A DNA stretch of 64,000 bases from Quillaja saponaria (GCA_029379385.1 CM055618.1:7326134-7390133), one strand, 5' to 3'; counted from the stretch's first letter, positions 39,477 to 51,850 are shown. Translations and numbers: made by a program. The notes: generated by a model from the letters alone, not told the origin.

Positions 39477-40055
39477 TTACTATTACTATATAGTTATTGA
39501 CAGATTATAGATTTATTGATATTAAAAAAAATTATGATAAAAAATAATTACAATCATATTAGTATTAAAATGAAGAAAATTATGAAAGAAGTAATATATA
39601 TATGAAGTAAAATAACAACTAAAAAGTATTTATATAATAGTAAAAACTCATAGGATATTTAAAAAAATAAAATTTCTAAGACTAAAAGTTAAAATAAAAA
39701 TATATAATCATGAATACTATATTCTAAATATTTAGAATTTATAATATTTGAAAAAAAATTATTTCATAAATTTGAGAAAAACTAAAAAATTCTATTATTA
39801 TTTGAAATTTATTTTAAAAAATTAAATATTAAAATATAATTATTGATTTACTTTTTTATATAAATTAAAAATTAAAAAATAATATTATATTTATAAAATT
39901 ATACTCATAATATAATTTTTTAAATCTACAAGACTAAGGCTGCAAATTGGCATATCCTTCGAGAACAAAAGCGAGAAAGGGGCTAAAAAATTGAGAGTCA
40001 ACGGAGATGAAAAAAACCAAAAAAATTTTTTACCAAAGGGGCCCACAGTGGTCAC
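39477..40055. other. AT-rich gap, no gene
   Basis: Extremely AT-rich to about 39940, then a short mixed sequence leading into the Ca2+-ATPase relic. Nothing else is seen. Confidence 0.6.
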
Positions 40056-43000
40056 CTAGAAGCTCTTTGCTTTGCCTGGTGTTTGTCAGAAACCTTAATG
40101 AACTTGACGAGTATCCCAATCAGCCAAGATACAGCTGCGAAGAACAATAGTTAGACCGACAATAGCTAGAAACGGCTTATTCATGTGTAGTCCCTCAAAG
40201 ATGTTCTTCTTCTCTAGCTTCCTGGCATTGAATTCATTGAAAAACTTAGCAGAGGACAAAAGTATTGAAAATCAAAGTGTTCTGCACCTTCTCCTCCACT
40301 TTGAAGATTTATGTTCCCTTAAATTGTAAAATCAATAAAACTGTCACCTGATATAAAGCCTGAGCAATGAGGTTTCTCCACATAATTCAAGTTATAAGAG
40401 GCTTGGATCGACCCACCGGTGGCTTGGACATTAGATCATTGGTTGGTTGCTCTGTTACCAAGGCTAGAGCTCCCGAGATGTCCATAATCAGGTTCAACCA
40501 TAATAGCTGGACAGCAGTGAGAGGAACTTTACCGGAAGAAACCGCTGCCACGAAGTTGATGACAAGGGCAACAACATTAACTGTAAGCTGAAACTGAATG
40601 AACTTCTGGATGTTGTAGTAGACACATTTTCCCCACCTTAGAACAGTTACTACAGAGTTGAAGTTATCATCCAATATGACAAAATCTGAGCTCTCCTTTG
40701 CCACTTTAGTACCTTGGATCCGCATGGAAAGTCCAATATCAGCCTCTTTATGAGCAGGTGCATCATTTTTGCAATCACCTGTGACTGTTACCACATGACC
40801 TTTCTCCTTTCAACACTGAACCATCAAATTCTTGTCAAATGGAGATGATCGCGCCATAACACGAATTTTATCAATCTTGTTCATTCTCACTTTATGTGTA
40901 TAATTTCTGAATTCCACACCTTCAACTATAGCTTCTTCATCTAACTCCTCATTATGATTAATAATCCCACATTCAAAAGCTATAGCCTTTGCTGTATGCA
41001 CGGTCTCCAGTAATCATTTTTATCAATACTCCAGCACTTCTGCAAGATTGCACTGCTGATTCAACTCCTAGCTTACACGGGTCCTTCAATCCGACTAACC
41101 CCAGCAATGTAAGTCCAGTCTCTTTGAGCTTATCATAGACCTGTCCATCTACTTGGCCTCTTCTGTCGTGGGCAAAGGCAATGCATCACAAGCTTTTGGC
41201 TGCCATATCCTTGATAACTGTCTTAATTTCATTCCTTACTTCTTCATCCATGGCCCTCATTGTTCCTTCTCTGTCATAATAATTTGAACATATTGCAAGT
41301 ATCATCTCAGCAGCTCCCTTCCAATGTGTGTGAATTGCAGCTTCACTCTTCTCCTTCATGAAAACCCCACTTCTTTTTTTCTGTGAGTTGAAAGCCTCTA
41401 CTTGGATTACATCATAATTCTGCTCCACTTCATCAATATTCATATCCAAATCAAGCACGGCCCAAAAAAGTATTGCTTTCTCAGAAACTTCAAGAGGCGA
41501 AGAAGGATTTGGTTTATAAACACTTCCAGTGGTGTTTAAACCAACTGCTTCTTGTAGTAATCGGCGAACATTTGGTGCAATTTCTGAATAAGTACCCTCT
41601 CCAATTACTTCTTTTCCTAGCCAAAATTCAGTGACTCTCATCTCATTCAATGTAAGTGTACCTGATTTATCTATACAGATTGTTGTCATTGACTCCCATT
41701 GTGTCACAAACAGAGAGCTTCCTCACCATGGCACTATACCTCGTCATCCTCTTTAAAGAAAAAGCAAGAGTCAGAGTAACAGCCAGACGCAATCCTTCTG
41801 GTATTGCCACCAACACAATTGTGACTGCAGCCGCAACAATGCCCACAACTGCATTCATTATATCATCAACTTTAGCCTTTCTTCCATTGAATTCCCGGTT
41901 TCCCTTATCATCTGTGGAATTTCCAGTGAAATAACGAATGAGCATAACCACAAGAACAATAGCAGCTACTGTCAATCCAACCATCCCTATGCAAGAAGTG
42001 AGCTTATTGAGGCATTCTTGCAATGGCGTCTGCTCATCTGAATCCCGGCTAATCAAACTCATCATCTCACCCCAACCAGTATTCATCCCAACAGAAGTAA
42101 CAAGCATTAAACCAAAGCCATCTGTCACTTTTGTACCAGAAAGCAAGAAAGGATTAGTACTTACATTGATCTTCACATGGTCAGTCTCTCCATTCATGCT
42201 GGACTCATCAACTTTCAAGGAATGCCTTTCTATGAACAATCCATCTGCAAGAATCTGATCACCGATCTTCAAACACACGACATCACCCACCACCGACATC
42301 AAAGATTGATAGAGGTTGGCGTCTAGCATCCCTAACTACTTCCACTCTTTTGTCACTGCTCTTTGCTGAAAGCTTGTTAAATTGTCTTGCTTGTTTAAAA
42401 TTGCTAACGGCAGAAACAGCAACCACCAAAAAGATAGCAACAATAATGCTTCCACTATCATACCAACCTTCTTTCAAGCCATGCTGCCTGATACCAAAGC
42501 CCAATAAGGGTACAGCACTGATCAAGAGTATGGAGTATGATAATAGTCGTATCCTTAAAAGCTTCAAGAACTAAAGTTTGCAAAATCCTTGGGAAGTGGT
42601 TTTGGGTAAACATTTACTCCAAAATCATTCTTTCTACTATCCATATCAGCTTGATTCGATCCTAATCCCCGGACTTCAAGTCACTTTGAAGAGTTGCAGC
42701 CAGTCCTTGAACTCCTCCAAATTAACACAAAGATTCAGAATTCTTGTCCCTCACCGTGTCACTAAGGGATTTGGCATTCAAAATCAGTAAACTTTTCATG
42801 TAGGGAATTCTTCCTCAAATGGGATGCACATCTATGGCCACATATGATCGGGAAGGCAATGGCTTGGGATTCTATGTCTTATTTTTGATAACATTTTCCG
42901 ACAAAGAATCAATTAGAAGCTTGGTGAATGATATTACATTAAAAGTGGATCGCCTCCTTTGCTTCGTTAAGTCTCAGACTTGGACAGAGGGCTATCCTCT

Positions 43001-43062
43001 TCATCATCAAGCTTTGGTTCTTGGTGGTTAGGTTTTCGGGATCTCAATGTTGGAATCATCAT
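40056..43062 (-). pseudogene. Plasma-membrane-type Ca2+-ATPase (ACA12/13-like), copy 1, full-length but decayed
   Basis: A P2B (autoinhibited) Ca2+-ATPase relic without introns, as expected for the ACA12/13 group. Pieces in order on the minus strand: N-terminal part with FTKLLIDSLSENVIKNKT (about 42880-42935); TM1/TM2 region GFGIRQHGLKEGWYDSGSI (42283-42567); A-domain KIGDQILADGLF and DESSMNGETDH; TM3/TM4 and AIPEGLRLAVTL (41667-42329); P-domain CIDKSGTLTLNEM and N-domain HWKGAAEMILA (41186-41707); [11 protein letters not shown] and DKIRVMARSSP (40810-41001); TGDCKNDAP and TM5/TM6 (40387-40794); C-terminal end in WLIGILVKFIKVSDKHQ, stop at 40056. Signs of death: frameshifts at several joints (for example an extra base in ATGGGAGTCAATG near 41692), DKTGT changed to DKSGT, PEGLP to PEGLR, TGDGTNDAP to TGDCKNDAP, plus stops near both ends. 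The 5' limit is approximate. Confidence 0.9.
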
Positions 43063-43703
43063 GGTTTTGGCAATAATCAAGAAAGGGAGAACAAGCAAAG
43101 CAAAACCTAGACACAAGGGAAACAAAACTGTTAGATTACGTTTAGAGTTTAAGTTGTGTTGGATTGTTGGGAATTAAGTCCCACATTGTTTAGATAAGCA
43201 AGTCTTATATGTACGTTCTAAAGTCTTGGTGTACTCTTAGAACTATTTAAGCTAGTACACTTTCTTCCTCTCTATGTATTTTACATAAACAAGAAGAGAA
43301 GAAGAAGGAATCTTAAGGTTGGAAATTTTGAGTATTCATGGAAGGACTATATATAAATAAAAACCAGCCTTAAAACGTTACTTGTTTGTCAAGGTTGGAA
43401 ATTCATTGTAGCTTCTTCTATTGATTTTGAGTTGGTTAAAAATAGTAAGTAAATCTTAGTATTAATTGTAAAGAATAAATATTTCATCAACTGTCAGTTA
43501 TAGTCTAATAGACTGTCTTTTTTGAAACTTCTTTAAAATTATGGTATTTTTCACATATTTATCTTCTTATAAAAAATAAATTGATGATTTTTATGATTCT
43601 AATTAATATATCAAAATCTAAAATCAAGGGAGGTAATTTTAATACTTTCTAATATTTTCCTTTTATTTACATATGAGTTACTACTATCTTACCATGTGTG
43701 ATG
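41629..43703. repeat. Segmental duplication, Ca2+-ATPase block, copy 1 (pairs with 50428-52498)
   Basis: The 5' half of the Ca2+-ATPase relic plus about 640 bp beyond it is repeated at 50428-52498 with high similarity by eye and in the same orientation, including a small LTR at 43129-43285. Similarity stops abruptly at 43703, where the family-2 repeat begins. Confidence 0.85.
43129..43285 (+). mobile_element. Small solo LTR, copia/TRIM-like (copy 1)
   Basis: It begins TGTTAGATTACG, contains TGTTGGGAATTAAGTCCCAC and ends TATTTTACA, 157 bp long. Flanking 5-mers AAAAC and TAAAC agree in four of five bases. The homologous copies at 54659 and 63547 are followed by a methionine-tRNA-type primer site, which this one lacks, so this is a solo LTR. 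It is shared with the duplicate at 51905. Confidence 0.7.
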
Positions 43704-43709
43704 ATTTTT

Positions 43710-46092
43710 ATGGAATCATCATTGGATGTCATCATCATGACATCACCATTGCCAATTATGAAAACGTGTAAATATGGGACTAGCTAGTTAAGGAATGGTT
43801 AAGATGGAACTAGGAAGAAACCAAACTAGGAGGAAAAGCTAGCAAAACCATGAAGGCTAAGGAATAAGAGTATGAATGCAATAAATGAAGAAACATAGGT
43901 AGAAAGCTAGCATTTAATGAAAGGGTGAAGTGTAACACACATGTGAGAAATGAGTTGCATAGATGGCTATCCAAGTGTAAGAAACCTAGGAAAAAACTAG
44001 AAGAAGGTTGCCATGTGTAAAGAATAATGCATACTTGGAATGAAACTGAATAATGTAAAGTATGAATGATTAGGGATATTAATGAAGAAGAAGCCAAGGG
44101 ATTAATTAGCCTTAATGAAACCGACCACACACTATTCCATTTGCAAAACCATATACTAAGATCCACCAAAGGACAAACATAAACACACACCCTAAGACCA
44201 AAACCTGTAACCTAAAGGAAAAGAAGCAAAATCGTAGGCTAGAGGAAGAAGGAGGAAAACTGTGAGAAAGAAGGAAAAAAAAGAGAAGTCGTGGACTGGG
44301 AGAAGAAAAGGGAAACCTAGGACAAGGAGGAGGAAGAGAAACTTGAGAGGAAAAGAAAAGGAGAGGAGGCGTAAAAGAAAGAAAGAAAGGAAAACAAAAA
44401 ACTAAGTGCACTAGGCAAGTATTCATGCATTCCTTTATTTCATTTTATCTTTGCTTTGAAAGTTACTTATTTGTTACTCTTATATTCTTCCTAAATGTGA
44501 AATATGCAAGAATCCATTTTGGGAAACTTAAGGAAATGAGGAAAAGGAAAAAATTGTTCTAGTAACCTGTCTTGAGTTCATGTTGGCTGAAGTTTCCAAA
44601 TATCTATAAAAATGCTCAATCCATAGTATGAATCCTACTATCAACAGGCCATACCATGTATACGAGAAGTTGGTATCCATAATTACACCAAAGTCCTTGT
44701 AAAGCATGCCTCGGGTTTGCATGAATCAATTAAGAAGGTTACTAAGGAGTGGAAGAGAGGAAAAATTATTAATTTTGCATTGCATATTCTTATTCTTTAA
44801 AACTGCCATCAAGAATCCTTCGTTGTTATGTATGAATGCTTATTAAGGTTTGACTCACTTTTCTTAAATCTTGATGTGTAGGTTGATTAAGCATCCATGG
44901 AAGTTTATATTATTCAAAGTACTTTTATATTTTGTTCATCCTTGAAAGAGAGAGTTGAGTACGTGATGGAGTGATGGTAAATTATAGATTATTGGTATGA
45001 GAAGGGTGATGAAGATAGCCCTTTAACGGCTAGGTATGTCATTCCACCCTACTAGGTAGAAAAACGGCCAAGGAATTTTGATATAGTGGCCGTTGGACCT
45101 TAGGAGGACAAGGAAAGATTTTGTGATGGCCATAGTGTATAATTATGTAATTAGTTTGGACTTAGGCTTAGAGTCTAAAAGGAGTCTTGTAAAATACATG
45201 TAAAAGTTCCTTTTTGATCCAAACATAATGTGTCACCTATGTAAATATGTATGATATACAAATGAATGAACTAGGAGGACGAGCCTCTTTTGTAAATCCA
45301 TGTACTCCATTAGGCCAAGAAGAGAATTGCTAAGAAAGAAGAGATGTCAATTTCAGCCAAGTTATGTCCTTAGGGAAGAAGGGTGTTGAATTCGGTTAAG
45401 GAAATTGGTAAAAATGACAATTAACTAAGGACAAATGAAACAAATAGTAAAAAAACAAAATAGAAGGAATTGAATAAAGAACATAGTACCATTCGCCATG
45501 AACTAAAATTGAATAAGGGAAATCAATAGTAACTTCTATAAGATACCTAATGTGTAATTTTAATGAAGATGAATTAAAAAGGAATCAATTAAATTAAGAA
45601 CATAGGGTTGTTAATTAAGTAATTCTAGCTTAATAGGTCTCTAGCCGACTTTTGTCTAATGAATTAATAAAGAATTAAAGATGTAAGGTTAAGAATTCAA
45701 TTAGGCTATAAGGTTATAAATCAATTTGAGTTAAATGAATTAATGGAAATTTAATTAGGAATTCAAGTTCTTAAAAGTTAAGTCTTGAAGGAGGTAAATT
45801 ATTTAAGGAAATTAATTAAGATATTTCTTTGTGATAAGTAAAAACAATAATACCTAAGGAAATCATTTAAGAAAGATTAAGGAAATTGATTAAATATGTT
45901 TTCTTGTAACAAGTAAAGTATAAATTAATACTTAATCAAGCTTAGTAATTCGGCCTTCAAAGGAAATAAAAGAAATTTCGTTTAAGCAATTGGATTTAGA
46001 AGAATAAAAGAAGCAAAGGTAATCTGGTTAATAGTTAATTTAATTAAGACATTAATGAATTAAGTTTAGGTTTAAGGAAGTAAGGTGTTATA
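43710..46092 (+). repeat. LTR-like dispersed repeat, family 2 (copy F, 5'-truncated)
   Basis: The portion 43710-44985 repeats 21330-22620. Beyond that it continues with its own sequence to a possible terminus GGTGTTATA at 46092, the approximate inverse of the TGTAACACC start of copy E. The left edge abuts the end of the duplicated Ca2+-ATPase block, so an insertion or rearrangement took place there. The purine-rich part (44180-44400) gives low-complexity frames on the minus strand only. No coding capacity. Confidence 0.5.
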
Positions 46093-46129
46093 GCAGCCGT
46101 TTAGGAAGTCTGCCGAGTCAACTTTGTCA

Positions 46130-46590
46130 TCATCTAGGAAGTTTGCCTGTATTCTAGGGACTGAATTTGGGTACTTTTGAGGGGTTTTGGATTATAGGAA
46201 TTGATTTTGGAAAATATTATTGAATTTGGGTATTTAGGAATAAATTTTAGAGAATGAATATGGGTATTTAGGAAAGCTTATGGAATGTAGGGAATGAATT
46301 TGGGTGTTTAGAATTTTTTTAATTTTTTTTTTTTTTTGGATTTTAGGAATTGATTTCTAGTATTTTGGAAAGGTTTTGAATTTTAGGGAATGAAATTGGG
46401 TATTTAGGAAAGCTTATTGAATGTAGGGAATGAATTTAGGGGTTTATAATTTTTTTTGGATTTTAGTATGATTTCTCGGCTATTATGGAAAGTTTTAGCA
46501 TTATAGGTATTGAATTTGAGTATTTAAGAAAGTTTTTGGATTCTAGAAAATGAAATTAGTTATTTAGGAAACTATGAAAATATAATTTTT
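46130..46590 (+). repeat. Degenerate tandem repeats (~136-bp unit with ~40-bp subrepeats)
   Basis: Words like GGGTATTTAGGAAAGCTTAT and GAATGTAGGGAATGAATTT recur at about 46262 and 46398, a spacing of about 136 bp, and shorter variants of GAATTTGGGTATTTAGGAA recur throughout. Two poly-T runs interrupt the array. It ends about 450 bp before the start codon of SABATH gene 2. Confidence 0.6.
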
Positions 46591-46991
46591 TGATGGGTAT
46601 TTTTTTTTTTTTTTTTGTAGAATTGATGGGTATTTTTTAACGAGCTTCTAAGGAAATTTGTTAAAATTTATAAATCGAAAGTTTATAACATTTATTAATG
46701 TATTTAATCATGATTTTAATGTTATTTAATGCATAAATTATATATTTTGAAAAATTTTAATTTTCTAAAATTTTATTTTTGGTATCCTAACAAATATTCT
46801 TAAAAGTTCACGTTAAAAAAATCTTTTTTTGATTTGTACATCAATTATCAATTAACATATATATAAATTATATAAATACAATACAAGCAACTCATCTGTC
46901 AAAAAAGCTAATAATAATAAATGAATCATCTGATACACTGAATCACCAAAATATTTATAGCCACCTTGGCCCTTGCCATCCCGGACAGTAC

Positions 46992-47003
46992 CATATATAT
47001 ATT
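46992..47003 (+). promoter_or_regulatory. Probable TATA box of SABATH gene 2
   Basis: CATATATATATTG lies about 45-55 bp before the ATG at 47048, followed by a purine-rich short leader (GAGAGTAAGAGAGAGAGTGAG). Position and sequence suit a plant TATA box with a leader of about 25 bp. Not tested. Confidence 0.4.
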
Positions 47004-47047
47004 GAAACTTGAGAGTAAGAGAGAGAGTGAGACAAGGGAAGGAGAAG

Positions 47048-49473
47048 ATGAGTAACCAAATAGCAGCGGAATCATATCCCATGAATGGCGGTGATGGCAC
47101 TTACAGCTACTCCAGAAACTCTTCCTTTCAGGTTTTTTTATTATTTATGTTAGTTTAATTATAAATATATTCATAGTCATAGTCATTCCAATTGCATCAC
47201 TTGAAAGAAACTGAATGAAGAATTGATAATTGAAGTGCTTGTATATATAGATAGTCATAGTTATTGTGTGAATGAATATTCCATTTGGGAAAATGTTCTT
47301 TTGATGTGTATATCTTTATGTTAATGATCATCATTAGCAACATTTGTTTTGGAGGTAGAGATGAAACCCTGCATATTCTTGAAGTTTCAAGTGTAAAATG
47401 GGAAAGATACTTCCCTTTTTGTGTGACTATTGGCATCCCGATGGTTCTCCATGAGAGACACTTTCTTTTCTTAGGCTGCTACCAATTTCAAGTTTAGAGT
47501 TATTATAGTGGGTTATATATTAGTCAGACAACTTTGGTTTTGTTCGAGCCAAGTCAGTGATTTAAAATTTAATAACGCCATGTCGGATCAAGCTGTTTGG
47601 TTTCTTTCTGAAACAAGGCCTTACTCTTGTACTGAACTTGACTGCCATAAACTGATCTGGAGAAGGATATCAGAACTTGCAAGAAAAGAAATTTTGCCTC
47701 ACTAGCTGTTTGCTTCTTGGTACTTTGTGTATTATCTGCAATAATCTGGTTAAAGTCATGGAATAATTGTCTCTCAATTTTTTTGAAGCACTTTTTTTTT
47801 TTCTTAAAGACGGTGTGTTGACAGAAGCTATAAAGAAGTTAAAGGATTAAAATGTAGAGATGAGCTGGTTTATCCTAAACGACCCCATGAGTGACTCGGG
47901 TGCTATTTTCCTAATTAGTTTGTCTTGGCAGGCTGCCATTTATCATATTTGGGAGAAGAGCAAATGCCAAATTGAAATTGAACTGATTCAGATACAGGAG
48001 CATGTTCTCTTTATTTATAAATCTTTGTAGGGATCTTTTGTTGTTTTGAGTTAGTTGCGCAGGATGCTTGATTGGAATTATGACCTTTGCTATTATAATT
48101 ATCAGTTATGATAACTACTGCAACTTGCAAATAACAATGATAGTCAAGTGCTACTTTGCTTTTGAGACAATTGACAAATAACATCAATATCTTAATTCCT
48201 ATAGAAGTTCACAGTAGAAAAGAAAGAGATGCAGAAAAATTACTGTAGTTCCTAAAAGTCTTTTTTGGAATTTCTTTTCCTCTTTGATTTCAAAGAAAAG
48301 AAATTACTTGCTTGGATAGCTCAGGTTCTTGAATTGATGTGCTTCTTGCAGAAGGCAGCCACAAATAATGCAAAAACTATGGTAGATGCTACAATTGCAG
48401 AGAAGTTTGACATCAAAGTCATTCTGTCTTCTACTTCATCCAACACAATACGCATAGCAGATTTGGGATGTTCTGTTGGACCTAATACTTTTACTTCTGT
48501 GCAAAACATAATAGATGCTGTGCAAAACAAGTACCTGCAGTCTGAAGGCCCTGCTTATCGTATACCTGAGTTCCATGTATTTTTTAATGATCATGTATCC
48601 AATGATTTCAACGTTCTTTTCACCTCTCTCCCTCCGGACCGGCAGTACTTTGCTGCAGGTGTACCAGGGTCTTTCTATAGCCGGTTGTTCCCTGAATCCT
48701 CTCTTCATTTTGTGCATTCTTCTTATGCAATTCAGTGGCTGTCAAAGGTGCCGGAAGAATTGCTAAACAAGAACTCCAAGGCATGGAATAAAGGGAGGAT
48801 TCACTACACCAGTGCCCCGGATGAAGTGATTGAAGTTTATGCAGCCCAATTTGCTAAGGACATGACAACCTTTCTAGAAGCCAGATCTAAAGAGCTTGTG
48901 GTTGGAGGGATGATGGTGCTGATCATGCCTGGTATTGCTAATGGGATTGCTCATTCTGATGATCCTGTCGGTCTGATGTTCAATTTTCTGGGCTCCAGCC
49001 TCATTGATATGGTGAAGGAAGTAAGTAAAAAAATAATGAGCAGCAGAAAACATGTCTAGCAAATAAATGCAACTTTAGAGGATTATGTTTAGATATTTTA
49101 GTTTTTCATAACTGATTTTTCCAGTCAAATCCTAACACAGGGATTAATAAGTGAAGATCAAGTGGACTCATTCAACATACCAGTCTACACAGCTTCAGCC
49201 AGAGAGATTACGAAGCTTGTAGAAAAGAATGGGTGTTTTAGCATTGAGATAATCGATCTAACACTTTCGAGGAGCGTTGCTTCAGCAAACGGTCAGGATT
49301 GCACTATGCATATGAGAGCTGGAATGGAGGGAATAATTAGTAAACACTTTGGAAGTGAGATTATTGATGAACTATTTGATCGATTCCATAAGAAAACTGA
49401 AGAGCTTTTATACCTGCTGGAGTCAAGAACCAAGGAAGGATCTCAACTTCTTGTTATCCTGAAACGCAAGTAG
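47048..49473 (+). CDS. SABATH-family SAM-dependent carboxyl methyltransferase, gene 2 (complete, 3 exons)
   Basis: Predicted SAM-dependent carboxyl O-methyltransferase for a small acid. Exons 47048-47131, 48352-49020 and 49141-49473, all phase 0 with GT..AG borders, encode 361 residues, a normal SABATH length. The start ATG gives MSNQIAAESYPMNGGDGTYSYSRN, where the second Met (residue 12) opens the usual SABATH start; both are possible. Further motifs are IADLGCSVGPNT (SAM binding, about residue 62), FFNDHVSNDFN, GVPGSFY, SYAIQWLS (substrate pocket) and KGRIHYTSA, with the C-terminal cap FGSEIIDELFDRF and end VILKRK. Introns are 1220 and 120 bp. No lesion is seen. A TATA-like element lies upstream and AATAAA at 49559 downstream. 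The pocket position before WLS is Gln, His in gene 1, so substrates may differ. Closest by memory to plant loganate/At5g38020-type methyltransferases; the substrate is not assignable. Confidence 0.93.
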
Positions 49474-49710
49474 TCAAGAGTTTTGCACTATTCTGCCTTT
49501 TGAAAAGTTGTTAGATATTATAACTAGTTAAAGAACATGAAAAAGTTTGTTGTTTATCAATAAAAAGTTGAAAAAGTTTGTGGGAATAGTCAGCAGCACA
49601 TCAATCATAGTTAAGAGTATGAGCAACTCAAATTCAATTTATGCGCTTCTTATTTATCACTTTACCATAATATATGTAAGCTTGCACCACAATCAGTCAC
49701 TCGAGTTAAC
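49110..49710 (+). repeat. Segmental duplication, SABATH exon 3 block, copy 1 (pairs with 55199-55825)
   Basis: From within intron 2 of gene 2, through exon 3 and about 240 bp of 3' flank, the sequence is repeated at 55199-55825. Shared flank words include TCAAGAGTTTTGCACTATTC directly after both stop codons. Confidence 0.85.
49559..49564 (+). terminator. Candidate polyadenylation signal of SABATH gene 2
   Basis: AATAAA about 86 bp after the TAG stop of gene 2. Confidence 0.45.
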
Positions 49711-50427
49711 AAACGTAAAATGAAATACAATTCGGTTGATGAAATGATTAATTGGGGAATAAAACATTAACACGTAATTTTTATAAGAAATTTTAAACTG
49801 TTTCTTTCACCAGATCAGGATCTTGGGGGTTTCTGTGGGAAAGAGAAGGACACAATTTTTCTCTCTAGGGACAAAATTAAACTTTCATTAAATGTACTGT
49901 TTTAGAAGGGTTGAATTTTAAGTTGGAAAAGAAACAACGATCCATTCCCTTTCTCCACCCAAGTTTCTCACCAACCATAGATAAGCGTAATGAGATTCAA
50001 AATCACATTGAGATTGAAAACATGAAAATTGAACAATCTTTGCTGATAAATATAAATTACATAGTTAAATTTATCTTCATGGAATATTACTCATTTATCA
50101 TTTAACTATAAACGAGTACTCAGTAAACATTCATCTTGCTACCATGTAGTCCTTTCATCCTCTATAAATGTATGCTTTAGGGACCATGCCATTCATCAAA
50201 TTAAGTCTAATTCTCATTGAAATCAAATACTAGGTACTCTTTGATTGGAAAAAGAACCAAAAATAAAAAATAAAAAAATTAGGAATCTTGAACTATATCT
50301 GTATGTATCAAAAATTCTAGTGCTGAGATTTCTGCTTAGTTGTTAAATATATATTATGTATCATAAAAATCAGTAGCAATTAGTATGAATCAATTGGAAT
50401 TAGTAGCTAGGCATTAATAAATTTGAG
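49711..50427. other. Intergenic gap, no gene
   Basis: AT-rich sequence between SABATH gene 2 and the second Ca2+-ATPase relic. No feature is recognised. Confidence 0.55.
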
Positions 50428-51850
50428 TGACCTTCATCTCATTCAATGTAACTGTACCTGTTTTGTCTGTACAGATTGTTGTCACTGACCCCATTATCTC
50501 ACAATCAGAGTTTCCTCACCATGGCATTATCCCTCGCCATCCTCTTCAAAGAAAAAGCAAGAGTCAGAGTAACAGCCAGACGCAATCCTTCTGGTATTGC
50601 CACCACCACAATTGTGACTGCAGCCGCAACAATGCCCACAACTGCATTCATTATATCATCAACTTTAGCCTTTCTTCCATTGAATTCCCGGTTTCCCTTA
50701 TCATCTGTGGAATTTCCAGTGAAATAACGAATGAGCATAACCACAAGAACAATAGCAGCTACTGTCAATCCAATTATCCCTATGCAAGAAGTGAGCTTAT
50801 TGAGGCATTCTTGCAATGGCGTCTGCTCATCTAAATCCCGGCTAATCAAACTCATCATCTCACCCCAACCAGTATTCATCCCAACAGAAGTAACAAGCAT
50901 TAAACCAAAACCATCTGTCACTTTTGTACCAGAAAGCAAGAAAGGATTAGTACTTACATTGATCTTCACATGGACAGTCTCTCCATTCATGCTGGACTCA
51001 TCAACTTTCAAGGAATGCCTTTCTATGAACAATCCATCTGCAAGAAACTGATCACCGATCTTCAAACACACTTCACCCACCATGAGATCAAAGATTGATA
51101 AAGGTTGGCGTCTAGCATCCCTAACTACTTCCACTCTCATGTCACTGCTCTTTGCTGAAAGCTTGTCAAATTGTCTTGCTTGTTTAAATTGCTAACGGCA
51201 GAAACAGCAACCACCAAATAGATAGCAACAATAATGCTTCCACCATCATACCAACCTTCATTCAAGCCATGCTGCCTGATACCAAAGCCCAATGAGAGTA
51301 CAGCACTGATCAAGAGTATGATAATAGTTGTATCCTTAAAAGCTTCAAGAACAAAGCTTGCAAAACCTTTGGGAGGTGGTTTTGGGTAACTCTTTACTCC
51401 AAATCATTCTTTCTACTATCCATATCAGCTTGATTCGATCCAATCCCCGGACTTCAAGTCACTTTGAAGAGTTGCAGCCAGTCCTTGAACTCCTCCAAAT
51501 TAACACAAAGATTCAGAATTCTTGTCCCTCACCATGTCACTAAGGGATTTGGCATCAAAATCAGTAAACTTTTCACGTAGGGATTCTTCCTCAAATGGGC
51601 TGCACATCTATGGCCACATATGACTGGGAAGGCAATGGCTTGGGATTCTCTGTCTTATTTTTGATAACTTTTTACGACAAAGAATCAATTAGAAGCTTGG
51701 TGAATGATATTACATTAAAAGTGGATCGCCTCCTTTGCTTCGTTAAGTCTCAGACTTGGACAGAGGGCAATCCTCTTCATCATCAAGCTTTGGTTCTTGG
51801 TGGTTAGGTTTTCAGGATCTCAATGTAGGCATCATCATGGTTTTGGCAAT
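50428..51850 (-). pseudogene. Ca2+-ATPase (ACA12/13-like), copy 2, N-terminal half only
   Basis: Duplicate of the 5' half of copy 1. It contains the A-domain motifs KIGDQFLADGLF and DESSMNGETVH, TM3/TM4 with AIPEGLRLAVTL (same Pro-to-Arg change as copy 1), then TTICTDKTGTVTLNEM in a different frame, and stops at about 50428. The N-domain, most of the P-domain and TM5-TM10 are absent. Unlike copy 1 it keeps DKTGT, but about two bases are missing just after MVRKL, near 50505, which breaks the frame. A further stop lies in the N-terminal region near 51815. The limits are approximate. No function is expected. Confidence 0.88.

Noticed and set aside
42350..43177. Plus-strand open frames over the Ca2+-ATPase relic
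   Set aside because: They are antisense shadows of the minus-strand ATPase sequence; the same shadows appear at 50427-51807 in the duplicate.
47197..47705. Open frames in the first intron of SABATH gene 2
   Set aside because: They lie in an intron with clear GT..AG borders and show no recognised protein features.
48321..49062. Minus-strand open frames over SABATH gene 2 exon 2
   Set aside because: Antisense shadows of a well-supported coding exon.
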